This document shows, piece after piece, positions 7,601-15,074 of a DNA stretch of 26,790 nucleotides. The notes below the pieces were generated by a model, which saw nothing but the letters and a program-made list of their open reading frames with translations, ran no database searches and was not told where the DNA came from. The DNA is from a virus. The number at the start of each line of letters is the position of its first letter. Positions within the stretch are counted from its first letter, which is position 1. The DNA lies in IMG/VR virus record IMGVR_UViG_3300018083_000104, positions 1 through 26,790 of that record, one strand, 5' to 3'. Both the position numbers and the translations under genes were made by a program.

Positions 7601-7969
7601 ATACGCGACGTCGACGAAGTATGAGTACGTCGTATTCGACACAGTCTGTTTGCGCGTTCCTTTGCCGCCGACGCGCTGCGTCGTCGTATTAGGAACCTCT
7701 CGGACGGTCGATGCCCATATCGCTTTGCCTTGCACCGGATACGTGCCGAAGATGATCGGCACCATCTCGCCGTACGCCTGACTGATGATGCGCGTGTCCG
7801 TCGCGCGAGGTCCGTAGTTGTTCACGTCCTTCGGGCGCGGACCGAAAAAGTAATTGCCTGCGAATACGCCTGCCTGCCAGCCCCACGCGAGCGACGACAC
7901 ACCGAGGAACGTGCCGCCTATCGCAGCGCCGATGCCTGCGCCTGCTACGCCGAGAGCGAGCACCGCCAT
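4652..7969 (-). CDS. Tail tip / central fibre protein (GTA-megatron and gpJ type) with inserted beta-propeller-like region
   Basis: An 1105-residue protein. The N-terminus has a Gly/Ala-rich hydrophobic stretch (residues 5-35), then YGPRATDTRIISQAYGEMVP, the typical start of the phage tail tip family containing the GTA TIM-barrel-like tail proteins and lambda J relatives. Hub domains resume at about 546 (DDAVSELLDRAGFTGADYNV) and include SLPYEVAVQYQDADNDYEPG near residue 660, a TARG-like turn and fibronectin-like C-terminal domains from about 960. Residues 235-545 do not fit the family and look like a beta-propeller of five or six blades (repeats with GDIYAG, GRVYMH, GHIWVG, GFIWAF, RSVIWD). 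ATG at 7969 follows the NlpC/P60 stop TAG directly. It should form the tip hub that contacts the cell envelope. Family assignment is firm from order and motifs; the propeller is inferred. Confidence 0.9.
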   Translation of the reverse strand: MAVLALGVAGAGIGAAIGGTFLGVSSLAWGWQAGVFAGNYFFGPRPKDVNNYGPRATDTRIISQAYGEMVPIIFGTYPVQGKAIWASTVREVPNTTTQRVGGKGTRKQTVSNTTYSYFVDVAYLLCEGEAGGILTVKVQGETKYDVSAAATTESLSASSLLAAALRFYPGSETQLQDPLILAAEGTLAPAYRGYSYVVVEGWDITAYGGKLPTHVEFLVSRSATSADLDVRTVANLGPTDVSSAYVTLSKNGDIYAGADGSSRANRWNFYAGSQVGTYVPPTFSYNPVGMTLDGYAILTGFGSGLTIARPDGSKQAYTGGTNFLGAGAFSNFYAPGIVPESSETVWARGDGSIGNNSFWRVIIDHDLFTISNTQLTGVYCAQLAKNACGIAGRVYMHAAVDGSSQKYIAYVGTGNNSLVGLIAMTAINGLLVSASGHIWVGPSNSIGERQTIRKYTADGVLLLTVTVTASSSTTGQYIHEDPAGFIWAFGIESGSDKRAYQVHPTTGQVVAQSELHVGFMLGFTEDNRSVIWDSSTGNVLLKEIERLGRVTGGSYPLDDAVSELLDRAGFTGADYNVSALSSDVLLGYGLGRINSVRSFLTPLLPAFKWDLIESDFLLKAVKRTGTVALTVDDDDLGAHIYGEKPPAQMISTRLVESSLPYEVAVQYQDADNDYEPGTEYHRRLIGSAMEPLVVQVPMVMTATGANQLAELTLYDRWISRMEHELALPRKYSKLEPGDVIYAGGHTLQIRGTNAAAGVIKLTCVADRPSIYSPTGTGVGIPDAATGVGIAGPTLARLLDIPILRDEDDNVGFYVVASGYYSGWSGAELWRSIDGGVTFTKLDSVITQPAPIGSAQTVLATWTGGNYFDTVNSFEVLLLNDEELSSSTDELVRAGANRAYCGNGELIGFVNAEFLSARRYKVSRLLRGIQGTEQHMTTHVIGELFALLSVDSAIRVTTPSSELNAARIYKAPAFGQVVTEATQLPFTLAGVGLEPLAPVHVHAGRNANASWDVLIKWHRRPRTSGEWRDNVDVPVGETTASYEVDIWDSSFTTLKRTLTSSTETATYTAAQQSTDFGGSQTTIYIDVYQLSATVGRGFAARRTINV

Positions 7970-8392
7970 CTATGTCGCCGCCCACGGAAAGCGTCTGCAC
8001 CCGCGCAGTCGTCGAAGCCACACATTATCCATCGGCTGCTCGACGCATTTGTTCACGCTCTCATACGCGTGCAGAATCCACGTCGGTTTTATTTGCGTGA
8101 CGATTGCGATGTGCTGCTCCTTGATGAACGCGAACGTCAGTAAATCTCCCGGCAGAATTTCATGGTAGGCAATCTCATACGTGTAGCGATCGAGCGTCGC
8201 TCGGAACTCCATGTCGTTCGGTTGTCGATCGTAGCCATTGACGCACGCATCGACCACGCCGAGATCACGAGCCACGCAGATCGGAAGTCCCGCGCAGTCG
8301 ATGCCCTCGCCGAGCACTCTGCCCTGATGTCGAAACGGAGTGTCGATGTAGCGACGCGCTGCGTCGACGATCGTTTTTCTTTCGATGCTCAT
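7970..8392 (-). CDS. NlpC/P60-family tail cell-wall peptidase
   Basis: A 140-residue cysteine peptidase. The ATG at 8392 overlaps the DUF2163 stop (ATGA); the longer in-frame start at 8473 would add 27 residues that are only a shadow of that gene. Catalytic residues are visible: C33 in GEGIDCAGL, H94 in KEQHIAIVT and a third polar residue, H108 (WILHAY). The N-terminal VDAARRYIDTPFRHQGR matches the putative phage cell-wall peptidase subfamily (TIGR02219 type) found in tail tips of lambda-like phages and gene transfer agents. It should cut peptide cross-links in peptidoglycan while the tail tip penetrates. Its place between DUF2163 and the tip protein is the conserved order of that module. Confidence is high. 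Confidence 0.92.
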   Translation of the reverse strand: MSIERKTIVDAARRYIDTPFRHQGRVLGEGIDCAGLPICVARDLGVVDACVNGYDRQPNDMEFRATLDRYTYEIAYHEILPGDLLTFAFIKEQHIAIVTQIKPTWILHAYESVNKCVEQPMDNVWLRRLRGCRRFPWAAT

Positions 8393-9246
8393 ACGCCCTT
8401 CGCCAATCGCCCCGGCCCCGGCACATGAGGGAAGCCACGGAAGTTGATCACGTTGTTGAACTTCGCAAGACACGTCGCGATCTTCTTATCGCAGCCTGCG
8501 CGGATCGTATACGTGTCGCCGACTTGAATCGTAAACGGCATCGGCAACTTGAGAAGAACCTGCGGCGGCGTGATTAGAGCGTAGCCAGCAACCTCCATCG
8601 CAAGACCGTCGTTGAGTCCGCCTGTCCACGTCACAAGACCGTAATCGAACCAGCCGGTCGCAGGCGTCAACGCGGTGTCTCCGAACAGCGCATTAGTGGA
8701 ACCGATCACCGATGTCACGCTGCTCACAACCAGACCGTTTGCAATCGATCCTGTCGTGATGCCGCAGCGCGCGTCGAACACGTCCGCGTTACATGCTGGT
8801 GTAATGAGGCGACCGACGAGCGTCTGCAATCGCTGCATCATGCCGCGCAGTTCTGCGACGAACGTGACGTCGCTCGTCTTGACCTGTCCGAGCCAGCCGC
8901 GTCTGATCTTATGGTTCCCCATCGTGAGGTCCGCATAGTTGACCTCGAACATGAGAACCTCTGCGAAGTCCCACTTGCCCGCGAGCAAGTCTTCCTCAGT
9001 GATCGCGGCGGAATCGAGATAGCCGGTGACTTCTAAGTTGTCGACGTTGAGTCCAGCGCTCGACTCGATCGCGCTCGCCGTGTACGCGTTCGCCGAGAGA
9101 TAGTCGACGCCGTCAAATGGAATCGTTTCGATGTGATCCGTGAACGCGAAGACTTGTGTGTCTCTGCGCGTGACCTTGATGCACGTCGCAAGCGTAGTGC
9201 GATCGAGAGCCAGATGTGTATTGAAAGATGCGCCGATCGTTTTCAT
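8389..9246 (-). CDS. Tail tip hub protein, DUF2163 (BR0599/TIGR02218 family)
   Basis: A 285-residue structural protein. Family features are visible: an N-terminal domain with CIKVTRRDTQVFAFTDH, the segment YLSANAYTASAIESSAGLN followed by VDNLEVTGYLDS (about residues 55-80), ADLTMGNHKIRRGWLGQV near 105-122, then AELRGMMQRLQTLVGRLITP and a Cys-containing DARCGI (about 131-165), and a C-terminal domain with CDKKIATCLAKFNN. In gene transfer agents the equivalent protein is the second tip protein and forms part of the hub beneath the tip. The gene shares ATGA overlaps with both the DUF2460 gene (start 9246) and the NlpC gene. Conserved cysteines near DARCG and GCDKK may bind a metal or cluster, as seen in related tip proteins; that is inference. 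Confidence 0.92.
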   Translation of the reverse strand: MKTIGASFNTHLALDRTTLATCIKVTRRDTQVFAFTDHIETIPFDGVDYLSANAYTASAIESSAGLNVDNLEVTGYLDSAAITEEDLLAGKWDFAEVLMFEVNYADLTMGNHKIRRGWLGQVKTSDVTFVAELRGMMQRLQTLVGRLITPACNADVFDARCGITTGSIANGLVVSSVTSVIGSTNALFGDTALTPATGWFDYGLVTWTGGLNDGLAMEVAGYALITPPQVLLKLPMPFTIQVGDTYTIRAGCDKKIATCLAKFNNVINFRGFPHVPGPGRLAKGV

Positions 9247-9878
9247 ACGCGACGCTCGATGATCGGCAGCGAAGGAAGCGAGAACAGATTGCGCCCCTCC
9301 TCGAATCGAATCATGAATTCATCCGTGTCGAAGCGAACAGGGAAGTCGAAGTCTCCGGAGCATGTCAGCACGTCGCCGCCTGTCGGCGCGGTGCCGAACG
9401 TTACGATGCCTGTCGTCGAGTCATACTGAAAGTTTCCAGCGCCGGGAGCCTGCGTGACTTCGACTGCGTTCTTGTATACGCGCAGCGTCGGAGTCACTGT
9501 CGGCTTCTTTATGTCACGGTAATACGTGTATGAACCGATCGTGTATTTCTTGCGTATCTGATACGTCGTGCCGCTTACTGCGACTCCAGTGCCGAGCACG
9601 CCGTCTGCCGTCGTGAACGAGTAGTCGCGCTCCCACTTGAAGCGGAACATATTGCCTCGCCCTACGGCGACCGCCTCGAAGAACGCCTGAAGCTGCGCGA
9701 TGTGCGTCGAGTTCCTCACTGCATGCACGAGATCGAACTTATGCATCGACTGCGACCACTTCGAGTTTCGATACTCGCGACCGGACACGGTCGGCACTAT
9801 CTCCGTGAGGAAAACGGGACCGCCGCTCGACTTGTAGCCGATGCCTTCCGGAAAGCGTGGCGACTCTATGAAGCTCAT
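9243..9878 (-). CDS. Distal tail protein, DUF2460 (TIGR02217 family)
   Basis: A 211-residue protein. The N-terminal sequence FIESPRFPEGIGYKSSGGP, then TEIVPTVSGREYRNSKW and FEAVAVGRGNMFRFKWERDY are diagnostic of the DUF2460 family; the C-terminal half is a beta-rich domain (about 110-190) ending in FDFPVRFDTDEFMIRFEEG. In gene transfer agents the homologue forms the distal tail ring joining the tube to the tip hub. It overlaps the tape measure stop and the DUF2163 start by 4 nt each, so these genes are translationally coupled. Length is typical of the family and no unusual feature is seen. Confidence 0.93.
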   Translation of the reverse strand: MSFIESPRFPEGIGYKSSGGPVFLTEIVPTVSGREYRNSKWSQSMHKFDLVHAVRNSTHIAQLQAFFEAVAVGRGNMFRFKWERDYSFTTADGVLGTGVAVSGTTYQIRKKYTIGSYTYYRDIKKPTVTPTLRVYKNAVEVTQAPGAGNFQYDSTTGIVTFGTAPTGGDVLTCSGDFDFPVRFDTDEFMIRFEEGRNLFSLPSLPIIERRV

Positions 9879-12800
9879 CCGTTTTTACTCATCTCATAAT
9901 CGAGTTGACGACCGATGCGCGCCGCGATCTGCGATGCGGATTCGTGACTCGTTCCTTGCGGCACGTTGATCTCGATGTGCTGCGAGTTGTATGTGTCACC
10001 GCTCGATGAGCGCGCACTGCCGCCGCTGCCCTTCGGGGTGAATATCTCCGGACCGACCTCGCCGACCCAGTACGGAACGCCAGCGCTGACGCCGCCGCCC
10101 ATCGCGCGATGCGCGACAGCGAGCGGGTCCATAATCATTTCGTACATGCGCGTCGCCGTCTCGCTCACGGACGACGAGCGCAGTCGCTCGATTGCAGACT
10201 GCCTGCTGATGTCGATCACGTTCTGCGAGCGCATGCGCTCGACGACGTTGTTCGGGATGATCGTGCCGCTCTGCGTCGGGACGAATATCTCCGGACCGGA
10301 TTCGCCGACGAGATACGTCGAGTTCGCCGTGACGGGTCCGCCTTCCTCGCGCGCATGCGGCAGCATCGGCGCAAGCATTCGTTCGATGCGCTCGCGCAGC
10401 GTGACGAGGTTCGATACGGACGACGAGCGCTCATGCTCGCGCTCTTGTGTACGATCGAATACATTGACGTGCGCCTGCATACTCTCGCGTACCGCATCAC
10501 GCGCCGACGCACTACGATCGCTCGATAGACTCTCGATAGACTCTCGATAGACTCTATCCGTACTCTCGCGCGACAGCGACGGCAGTATCCGTTCGATGCG
10601 CTCGCGAATTGTGTGCAGTATCGAGCGATCGGTACTGTCACGCTTTTCGGTACTCTCGTGAAAACGATTGACATCGCGCAGCGCAGAATGCTCGCTTCCG
10701 TCTGTATATCTTTCGATATAGTCATCACGAATTGTCGATGCTGTCGACGTATGCAGTAACTCATTCACTAAGCGATCGGCGCTCGACTCGCGCAGCACAC
10801 GATCGCTGATCTGCTCCGTGTGCGAGCGCTCCCCCACGACGGACGAATCCCGAAGGAGCGTCAGCGTCGTGGGGATCGCAGCGGCTTGCGCCGCGCTCTC
10901 GCGTGTGTTCGTGTGTGTATCGATGCTTGTCCGTGTGTCCGCATGCGTGTGCGTGAACTCACGCGCAATGCGCTCGATCGTCGACGCAACCGACTCGTGC
11001 TCATCGCGTGTCGACTCGCGCATGCGATCGATGACCGCTACACTCTCGCGCTCTGCGGTGATACGTGCGGGCGCACGCGACGCGTTTAACGGAATAGGCG
11101 ACGTCGGGTTCTCCGGTTCGACTCCGGGCACCGCAGTCTTCTCACGGAACGAATCAGTCAGTCGCTCGACACGCTCACGGATGGCGATTGCCAGCGGCGA
11201 CGTGGCGATTGCCTTCACGCGATCGAGGAGCGCGCTCGACTTCTCCGTGGTCGTCCTGCTATCGGTGCGTCCGAGTATGTCTTGCGTCGAGTCGGACACT
11301 GCCGAATGTGTGGCGCGTACGCTCTCCATTTCTCGAACAGCTTCGCGCAATACGGACACCGCCGAGTCTCGATGCGTGCTCTCCTTTACGTCGCTGTCGC
11401 GCAGCGTGTCGCGCTCCGCGCTCCGCTCGATCTGCGCGATGCGCTCGAACGCAGTCTGCGCCGCGCTGTGTTCGCGATCGACGAAGCGCTCGCTGCGCAA
11501 CTGACTGTCAGTCAGTTCGCCCTCACGCGAGTTGTTGGTAAGCCGAGGCTGCGTACCAACTCCGCTTGTCACGAGCGAGCGAAAAGGGGGGTTATCGCTC
11601 GCTCGCTCGATCACTGCGTCACGCACGCTGCGATCAGTAATTGTCGACAGAGTCGACAGTTCCTTGCGATCGCTGTCGATCTCACTCAGTCGCAGGACGT
11701 CCGCTGTGCGCTCGCTGTTTTCGTAGCGCTCACGGACGGACGCTGCGGCTTCGTTAAACGCGCTGTGATCGATCGCGGATAGCTCGACATAGTTCGAGAG
11801 CGTCGTGTCCTGCGAACGCGCCACGGACGCGCTCACGCGCTCACGATCGATCGCTTCCATAGTCCGGAGAATCTCGGACGCTTTGCTCTGCTCGGACGCG
11901 CTCCGATCAGTGACGGATTCGATCGAGCGCAGGACGTCGTTCGTCTCGATCCGCCCCGCCGTGCTCGGCACGAATATCTCGGGTCCGCGCTCGCCGACCA
12001 CGTACGGCTGCGCGGCAGCGACGGGTCCGCCCTCTGCTCGGAAGAACCCACCGAGGAAGCCGAGGATGCTGTCGAGGAATCCGCCGCCGCTCGACCCCGG
12101 CTGCAACGGCCCGACGAACGATGCGCTACCGGGAGTTCCGACACCGCCGCCGCTCCCACTGATCAGCTTCGATGCGATCGTGCCGAAGCTGCCTTCGTCG
12201 CCGAAGATGCCTTTGAATAATTTCTTGCTGATGTCCTGCGACACGAGCGACGTGACGTCACGCACGATCGAATTGGTGAAGTCGTTGAATGCTTCCTTCG
12301 CCGTCTTCGCCCCTGTCGCGACGTCAGTGAAAAAATCTGCGAGCGCGCTGTCGGCAATCTCGTCGAACTTATTCTTGACGAGGTCCGCATTCGCGATCAT
12401 CTCGTCGACGATCAGCTTGAAGTTGTCGGCGTCCTGACGCAGACGAGCGTCAGACCCCGGCGCGTTCGCGATCTCGACATACTTGTCGGCGAGTCGTTGC
12501 AGTTCGGGGATCGCCGCCTGTCGCGCGGCGCTCGCACGTTGCAGGAACGTCAACTGCCCGATTGATCCTGCATCCTGCTCTGTGCGCAGTCGCGCCTCTT
12601 GATTGCCGAGTCGCTCTTGTATCAGCGTCGACTCGCGCGTGATCTCGTTGATCTCCGCTGACAGTATCTTGCGATCACGCAGCCTGCGATCCAAGTCGAC
12701 CGCGCCTTGATCGCCACGATTGATCGCTTGCTTCAGGAATGCTTCGCTCTCGAATGCGTCGCGCGCTTCCGCCGCCTCACGAAAGCGACCTTGCAGTTCG

Positions 12801-14461
12801 AGCAGTTGCGCGTTGAGTTCCGCGACCTGTTGCGCGTACTGATTATCCGATTGCTGCGTCAGTAATCGCTTCTGCTCGTCGAGCAGCGCGAGCGCTTCCG
12901 GATTCAGCTTGAACTGTCTGCGCAGGTCTTCCTGTTGCGACTCGATGCGCAGCTTGACCGACAGCACGGTGTTGCCTTGCAGATCGGCGACGTCCGCCTT
13001 CAGATCGTTCAGCGTGCGCGCGTATTTTCGGACCGCCTCCTCTTGCTCGAAGAACGATTTGGTCCCTTCAAGCGCGAGCGTCTGATAGATGTCTCCGATC
13101 TTGTCGGCAAGCTCGGCGATCTTCGTTCTGTTCGCAGCCTTGTCAGCCTGCGTTACGAGCTTGCCGTCGAGCGCTCTCAGTTGCGCGATCTGCGCTTCGT
13201 ATGACGCAACGATATTCGCTGCGGCAGACTGCGCGCGCTCCTCGCGCTGCGCATAGAACTGATCGAGCGTGATTAGATTCTGATCAAGCAGAATCTTGTC
13301 GACTTCGTTCAGATGCTTTTGCAGACCTTCCTGTTCCTTGATCTGCCGCTCGAACTGTTTGATCGCTTCGTCCGCGAGCGCCTTCGCGTCTGTCGCGCTC
13401 TTGCCAGCGTTGATGCGCGGTGGCGCAGGGACTCGCGGCGTTGCAGGTTTCGTTTCTCCTGTGATCGCCGTCGGGTCAGTCAGAATGCGCAGATGCGCCT
13501 TGTATGTCGCCTGCTCCTCAAGCAGAACCTTCTTTTCTTCCTCAAGCTCCGCACGCAGCGTCTTCGATATAGACGTGGACTTGAGTCTCTTGTCGACGCT
13601 TGCCATCGTCGTCGCGAGCACGTCGATCTCTTTTCGCGTGCGCGCAATCTCGTCGCCGACGACAAGCCCCTTCGCTGCGCCGAGCAGTCCGCCGAAGAAT
13701 CCCTCGCCTGCTCGCAGCGCGTCGAGGAATCCTTTCGCCATCGCGTTCAGCGTAGGCAGTAACTCGTTCAGAATTTCTAGCTTCAGTTTCTCGAACGAGA
13801 TTGTGAGAAGCGCGACCTGTTCCTTGAACGTGTCGACCTTCTGCACGCTCTCGTCGTCGAACGCGCCGCCGATCTTCTCGATCTCCGGAGTGAGGCGCGC
13901 GACCTTCGACGCGAACTCATCCATCGCGCGACCGGACTTGCTGAAGTTGTCGCGGAGTAGAGCGACCTTGTTAGCGCCGCCCTCGAACTTATCTAGATTC
14001 GCGAGCGCCTTGCGCAGAACGGCATCGAAGTCTTTCGACTTGATGTCGTCCATTGTCAGACCGATCGCCTTCAGATCGAGCAGCGCTTGCGGATCACCGC
14101 CTTGCGCCTCCGACAATCGCGTCGAGAACTTGTCGAATATCTTTCCGAGTTGCTCAAGCTCGATGCCGCTCGCCTTCGCGACGCCTGCGAGTATGTTGAC
14201 TTGCTGCGCGCTGATGCCGAACGCCGCGCCAAGATCGCCGACGTCGTCGATCTGATTGATCATCCGTTGCAACGGACCGACGATCGTCTGATCGATTGCG
14301 AACGCGGCGATGCCGCGCTTGAACAGAGCGCCTGCGGTATCCGCTGCGCCGCCGAGTGAGGCTAGTTCCTTCTTGATCTTTTCGACGTCGCGCGAAATCT
14401 GCGCCGTGCGCATCTGCACATCGACGAGCACACTGCCGACGCCGCCACCACTAGCCGCCAT
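9875..14461 (-). CDS. Tail tape measure protein with an unusual long C-terminal extension
   Basis: A 1528-residue protein. The ATG at 14461 has GAGGAAG upstream and lies inside the end of the chaperone gene (11-nt overlap). Residues 1-280 form the usual N-terminal helical part with a Gly/Ala-rich hydrophobic segment. From 280 to 740 long coiled coils rich in Glu/Gln/Arg/Leu follow. Around 740-830 the common tape-measure C-terminus appears: FNDFTNSIVRDVTSLV, a Gly/Ser hinge, then EGGPV and VGERGPEIFVP at 822-832. In relatives the protein ends near there. Here it continues about 550 residues of Arg/Ser/Glu/Thr-rich helix with recurring RERIERxL units, then two more copies of the motif, VGESGPEIFVP (1385-1395) and VGEVGPEIFTP (1466-1476), and a short end domain. 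It sets tail length and fills the tube. The identity is firm; the extension is the oddity. Confidence 0.95.
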   Translation of the reverse strand: MAASGGGVGSVLVDVQMRTAQISRDVEKIKKELASLGGAADTAGALFKRGIAAFAIDQTIVGPLQRMINQIDDVGDLGAAFGISAQQVNILAGVAKASGIELEQLGKIFDKFSTRLSEAQGGDPQALLDLKAIGLTMDDIKSKDFDAVLRKALANLDKFEGGANKVALLRDNFSKSGRAMDEFASKVARLTPEIEKIGGAFDDESVQKVDTFKEQVALLTISFEKLKLEILNELLPTLNAMAKGFLDALRAGEGFFGGLLGAAKGLVVGDEIARTRKEIDVLATTMASVDKRLKSTSISKTLRAELEEEKKVLLEEQATYKAHLRILTDPTAITGETKPATPRVPAPPRINAGKSATDAKALADEAIKQFERQIKEQEGLQKHLNEVDKILLDQNLITLDQFYAQREERAQSAAANIVASYEAQIAQLRALDGKLVTQADKAANRTKIAELADKIGDIYQTLALEGTKSFFEQEEAVRKYARTLNDLKADVADLQGNTVLSVKLRIESQQEDLRRQFKLNPEALALLDEQKRLLTQQSDNQYAQQVAELNAQLLELQGRFREAAEARDAFESEAFLKQAINRGDQGAVDLDRRLRDRKILSAEINEITRESTLIQERLGNQEARLRTEQDAGSIGQLTFLQRASAARQAAIPELQRLADKYVEIANAPGSDARLRQDADNFKLIVDEMIANADLVKNKFDEIADSALADFFTDVATGAKTAKEAFNDFTNSIVRDVTSLVSQDISKKLFKGIFGDEGSFGTIASKLISGSGGGVGTPGSASFVGPLQPGSSGGGFLDSILGFLGGFFRAEGGPVAAAQPYVVGERGPEIFVPSTAGRIETNDVLRSIESVTDRSASEQSKASEILRTMEAIDRERVSASVARSQDTTLSNYVELSAIDHSAFNEAAASVRERYENSERTADVLRLSEIDSDRKELSTLSTITDRSVRDAVIERASDNPPFRSLVTSGVGTQPRLTNNSREGELTDSQLRSERFVDREHSAAQTAFERIAQIERSAERDTLRDSDVKESTHRDSAVSVLREAVREMESVRATHSAVSDSTQDILGRTDSRTTTEKSSALLDRVKAIATSPLAIAIRERVERLTDSFREKTAVPGVEPENPTSPIPLNASRAPARITAERESVAVIDRMRESTRDEHESVASTIERIAREFTHTHADTRTSIDTHTNTRESAAQAAAIPTTLTLLRDSSVVGERSHTEQISDRVLRESSADRLVNELLHTSTASTIRDDYIERYTDGSEHSALRDVNRFHESTEKRDSTDRSILHTIRERIERILPSLSRESTDRVYRESIESLSSDRSASARDAVRESMQAHVNVFDRTQEREHERSSSVSNLVTLRERIERMLAPMLPHAREEGGPVTANSTYLVGESGPEIFVPTQSGTIIPNNVVERMRSQNVIDISRQSAIERLRSSSVSETATRMYEMIMDPLAVAHRAMGGGVSAGVPYWVGEVGPEIFTPKGSGGSARSSSGDTYNSQHIEINVPQGTSHESASQIAARIGRQLDYEMSKNG
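10521..10553 (-). repeat. Three perfect tandem copies of an 11-nt unit inside the tape measure gene
   Basis: The unit ctcgatagact (plus strand) is repeated three times without a mismatch. Three units make 33 nt, exactly 11 codons, so the frame is kept and the same 11-mer is read in all three frames to give VYRESIESLSS (about residues 1304-1314). A gain or loss of one unit would shift the frame and truncate the last 200 residues. Confidence 0.9.
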
Positions 14462-15046
14462 TGAGCATCTTCCTCACGGTGATCTGATATTCACGCAGCG
14501 CCATGAGCACATGGAAGACCGTCTCTGCATCGCGATCCGGCACGCCGACGGCATCGAATGCTAGTGACATAGCGTTCCAGTTGATCTCGTTCCCCATCGC
14601 TGACCAAACAGTCAGCGCCATCATCCCAATGACAGGTGGAATGAGCGGCTCTTTCCTGTACACAGGAAGCGCGCGCCGTTCAAGCCACTCGATTAGTTTT
14701 TTGATTCTGTGTCCGCTTTGTTCTTAGCCTCTGCGAAGCGCTTGAGAATCAGCGTCGCGATGTTCATCCAGTGATCGCCTTGATCGGACCACCACTCGTT
14801 GAAAGCATCTGCTTCCCACGGCAGAACTTCGTCCGAGCCTTCGCCGAACGCCTGCTTCTCCGTGATCTTCCATCCGTCGACGAACTGCTTCGCCCACTCC
14901 GCAAGCTGCGGAAGTTTGACATCGTCGCCGCGCGGATAGTTGATCGCCTCGCTATCTGTCGGACGCCGCAGGATCAAGATGACGCCAGTGTCGAGCGTCT
15001 CCTCGAACCTGCGTGCATTCCGGAAACGGTTCCCTAAATCGCTCAT
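14451..15046 (-). CDS. Tail assembly chaperone, long form made by -1 frameshifting (lambda G-T type)
   Basis: A predicted 198-residue fusion. Translation starts at ATG 15046, reads the short chaperone to codon 117, slips back one base on A AAA AAC (14696-14702) and continues as KLIEWLERRALPVYRKEPL into the downstream frame, which ends at 14451, inside the tape measure start. The downstream part (residues 118-198) is helical with aromatic residues (WLERRALPV, GMMALTVWSAMG, TVFHVLMALREYQI). In lambda and many siphoviruses the corresponding G-T product binds the tape measure protein and recruits tube subunits. The downstream frame has only a GTG at 14663 without SD sequence as its own start, which supports expression by frameshift. 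A minority product is expected. Confidence 0.85.
14653..14668 (-). other. Perfect hairpin downstream of the frameshift site
   Basis: TTCCTG TGTA CAGGAA on the minus strand forms a 6-bp stem with a 4-nt loop. It begins about 28 nt after the slippery heptamer, further away than usual stimulatory structures, so a role in frameshifting is possible but weakly supported. Confidence 0.35.
14693..15046 (-). CDS. Tail assembly chaperone, short form (lambda G type)
   Basis: A 117-residue protein between the tail tube gene and the tape measure gene, the standard place of tail assembly chaperones. The ATG at 15046 has AAGGTG 7 nt upstream. Visible are an N-terminal NRFRNARRFEETLDTGVIL beta segment, a basic-acidic middle, and a C-terminal helix with WMNIATLILKRFAEAKNKA. 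It is acidic and short, like lambda gpG and HK97-type chaperones, and would coat the tape measure protein during assembly without entering the virion. It ends in TCA AAA AAC TAA, where the stop directly follows the slippery heptamer, so termination and frameshifting compete. Confidence 0.88.
   Translation of the reverse strand: MSDLGNRFRNARRFEETLDTGVILILRRPTDSEAINYPRGDDVKLPQLAEWAKQFVDGWKITEKQAFGEGSDEVLPWEADAFNEWWSDQGDHWMNIATLILKRFAEAKNKADTESKN
14696..14702 (-). promoter_or_regulatory. -1 ribosomal frameshift site A AAA AAC
   Basis: Reading on the minus strand the last codons of the short chaperone are TCA AAA AAC TAA. The heptamer A AAA AAC fits the X XXY YYZ rule, and the slip lets both tRNAs re-pair with AAA AAA. 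The shifted frame is open for 82 codons and joins a protein with chaperone-like features. The stop codon immediately after the heptamer favours pausing. Confidence 0.88.
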
Positions 15047-15074
15047 GAGAGCACCTTATGTCGTTGTCGTGTTA

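Noticed and set aside
8393-8473. Longer start (8473) for the NlpC/P60 protein
   Set aside because: The extra 27 residues are the DUF2163 gene read in another frame; the ATG at 8392 fits the family and the ATGA coupling.
10818-11504. Ser/Arg-rich plus-strand frames opposite the tape measure extension
   Set aside because: They mirror the Arg/Ser/Glu-rich repeats on the minus strand and have no start signal.
13296-14255. Plus-strand frame of 319 codons rich in Ser/Cys/Phe, opposite the tape measure gene
   Set aside because: Composition is that expected from the complement of a coiled-coil gene; no start signal and no domain.
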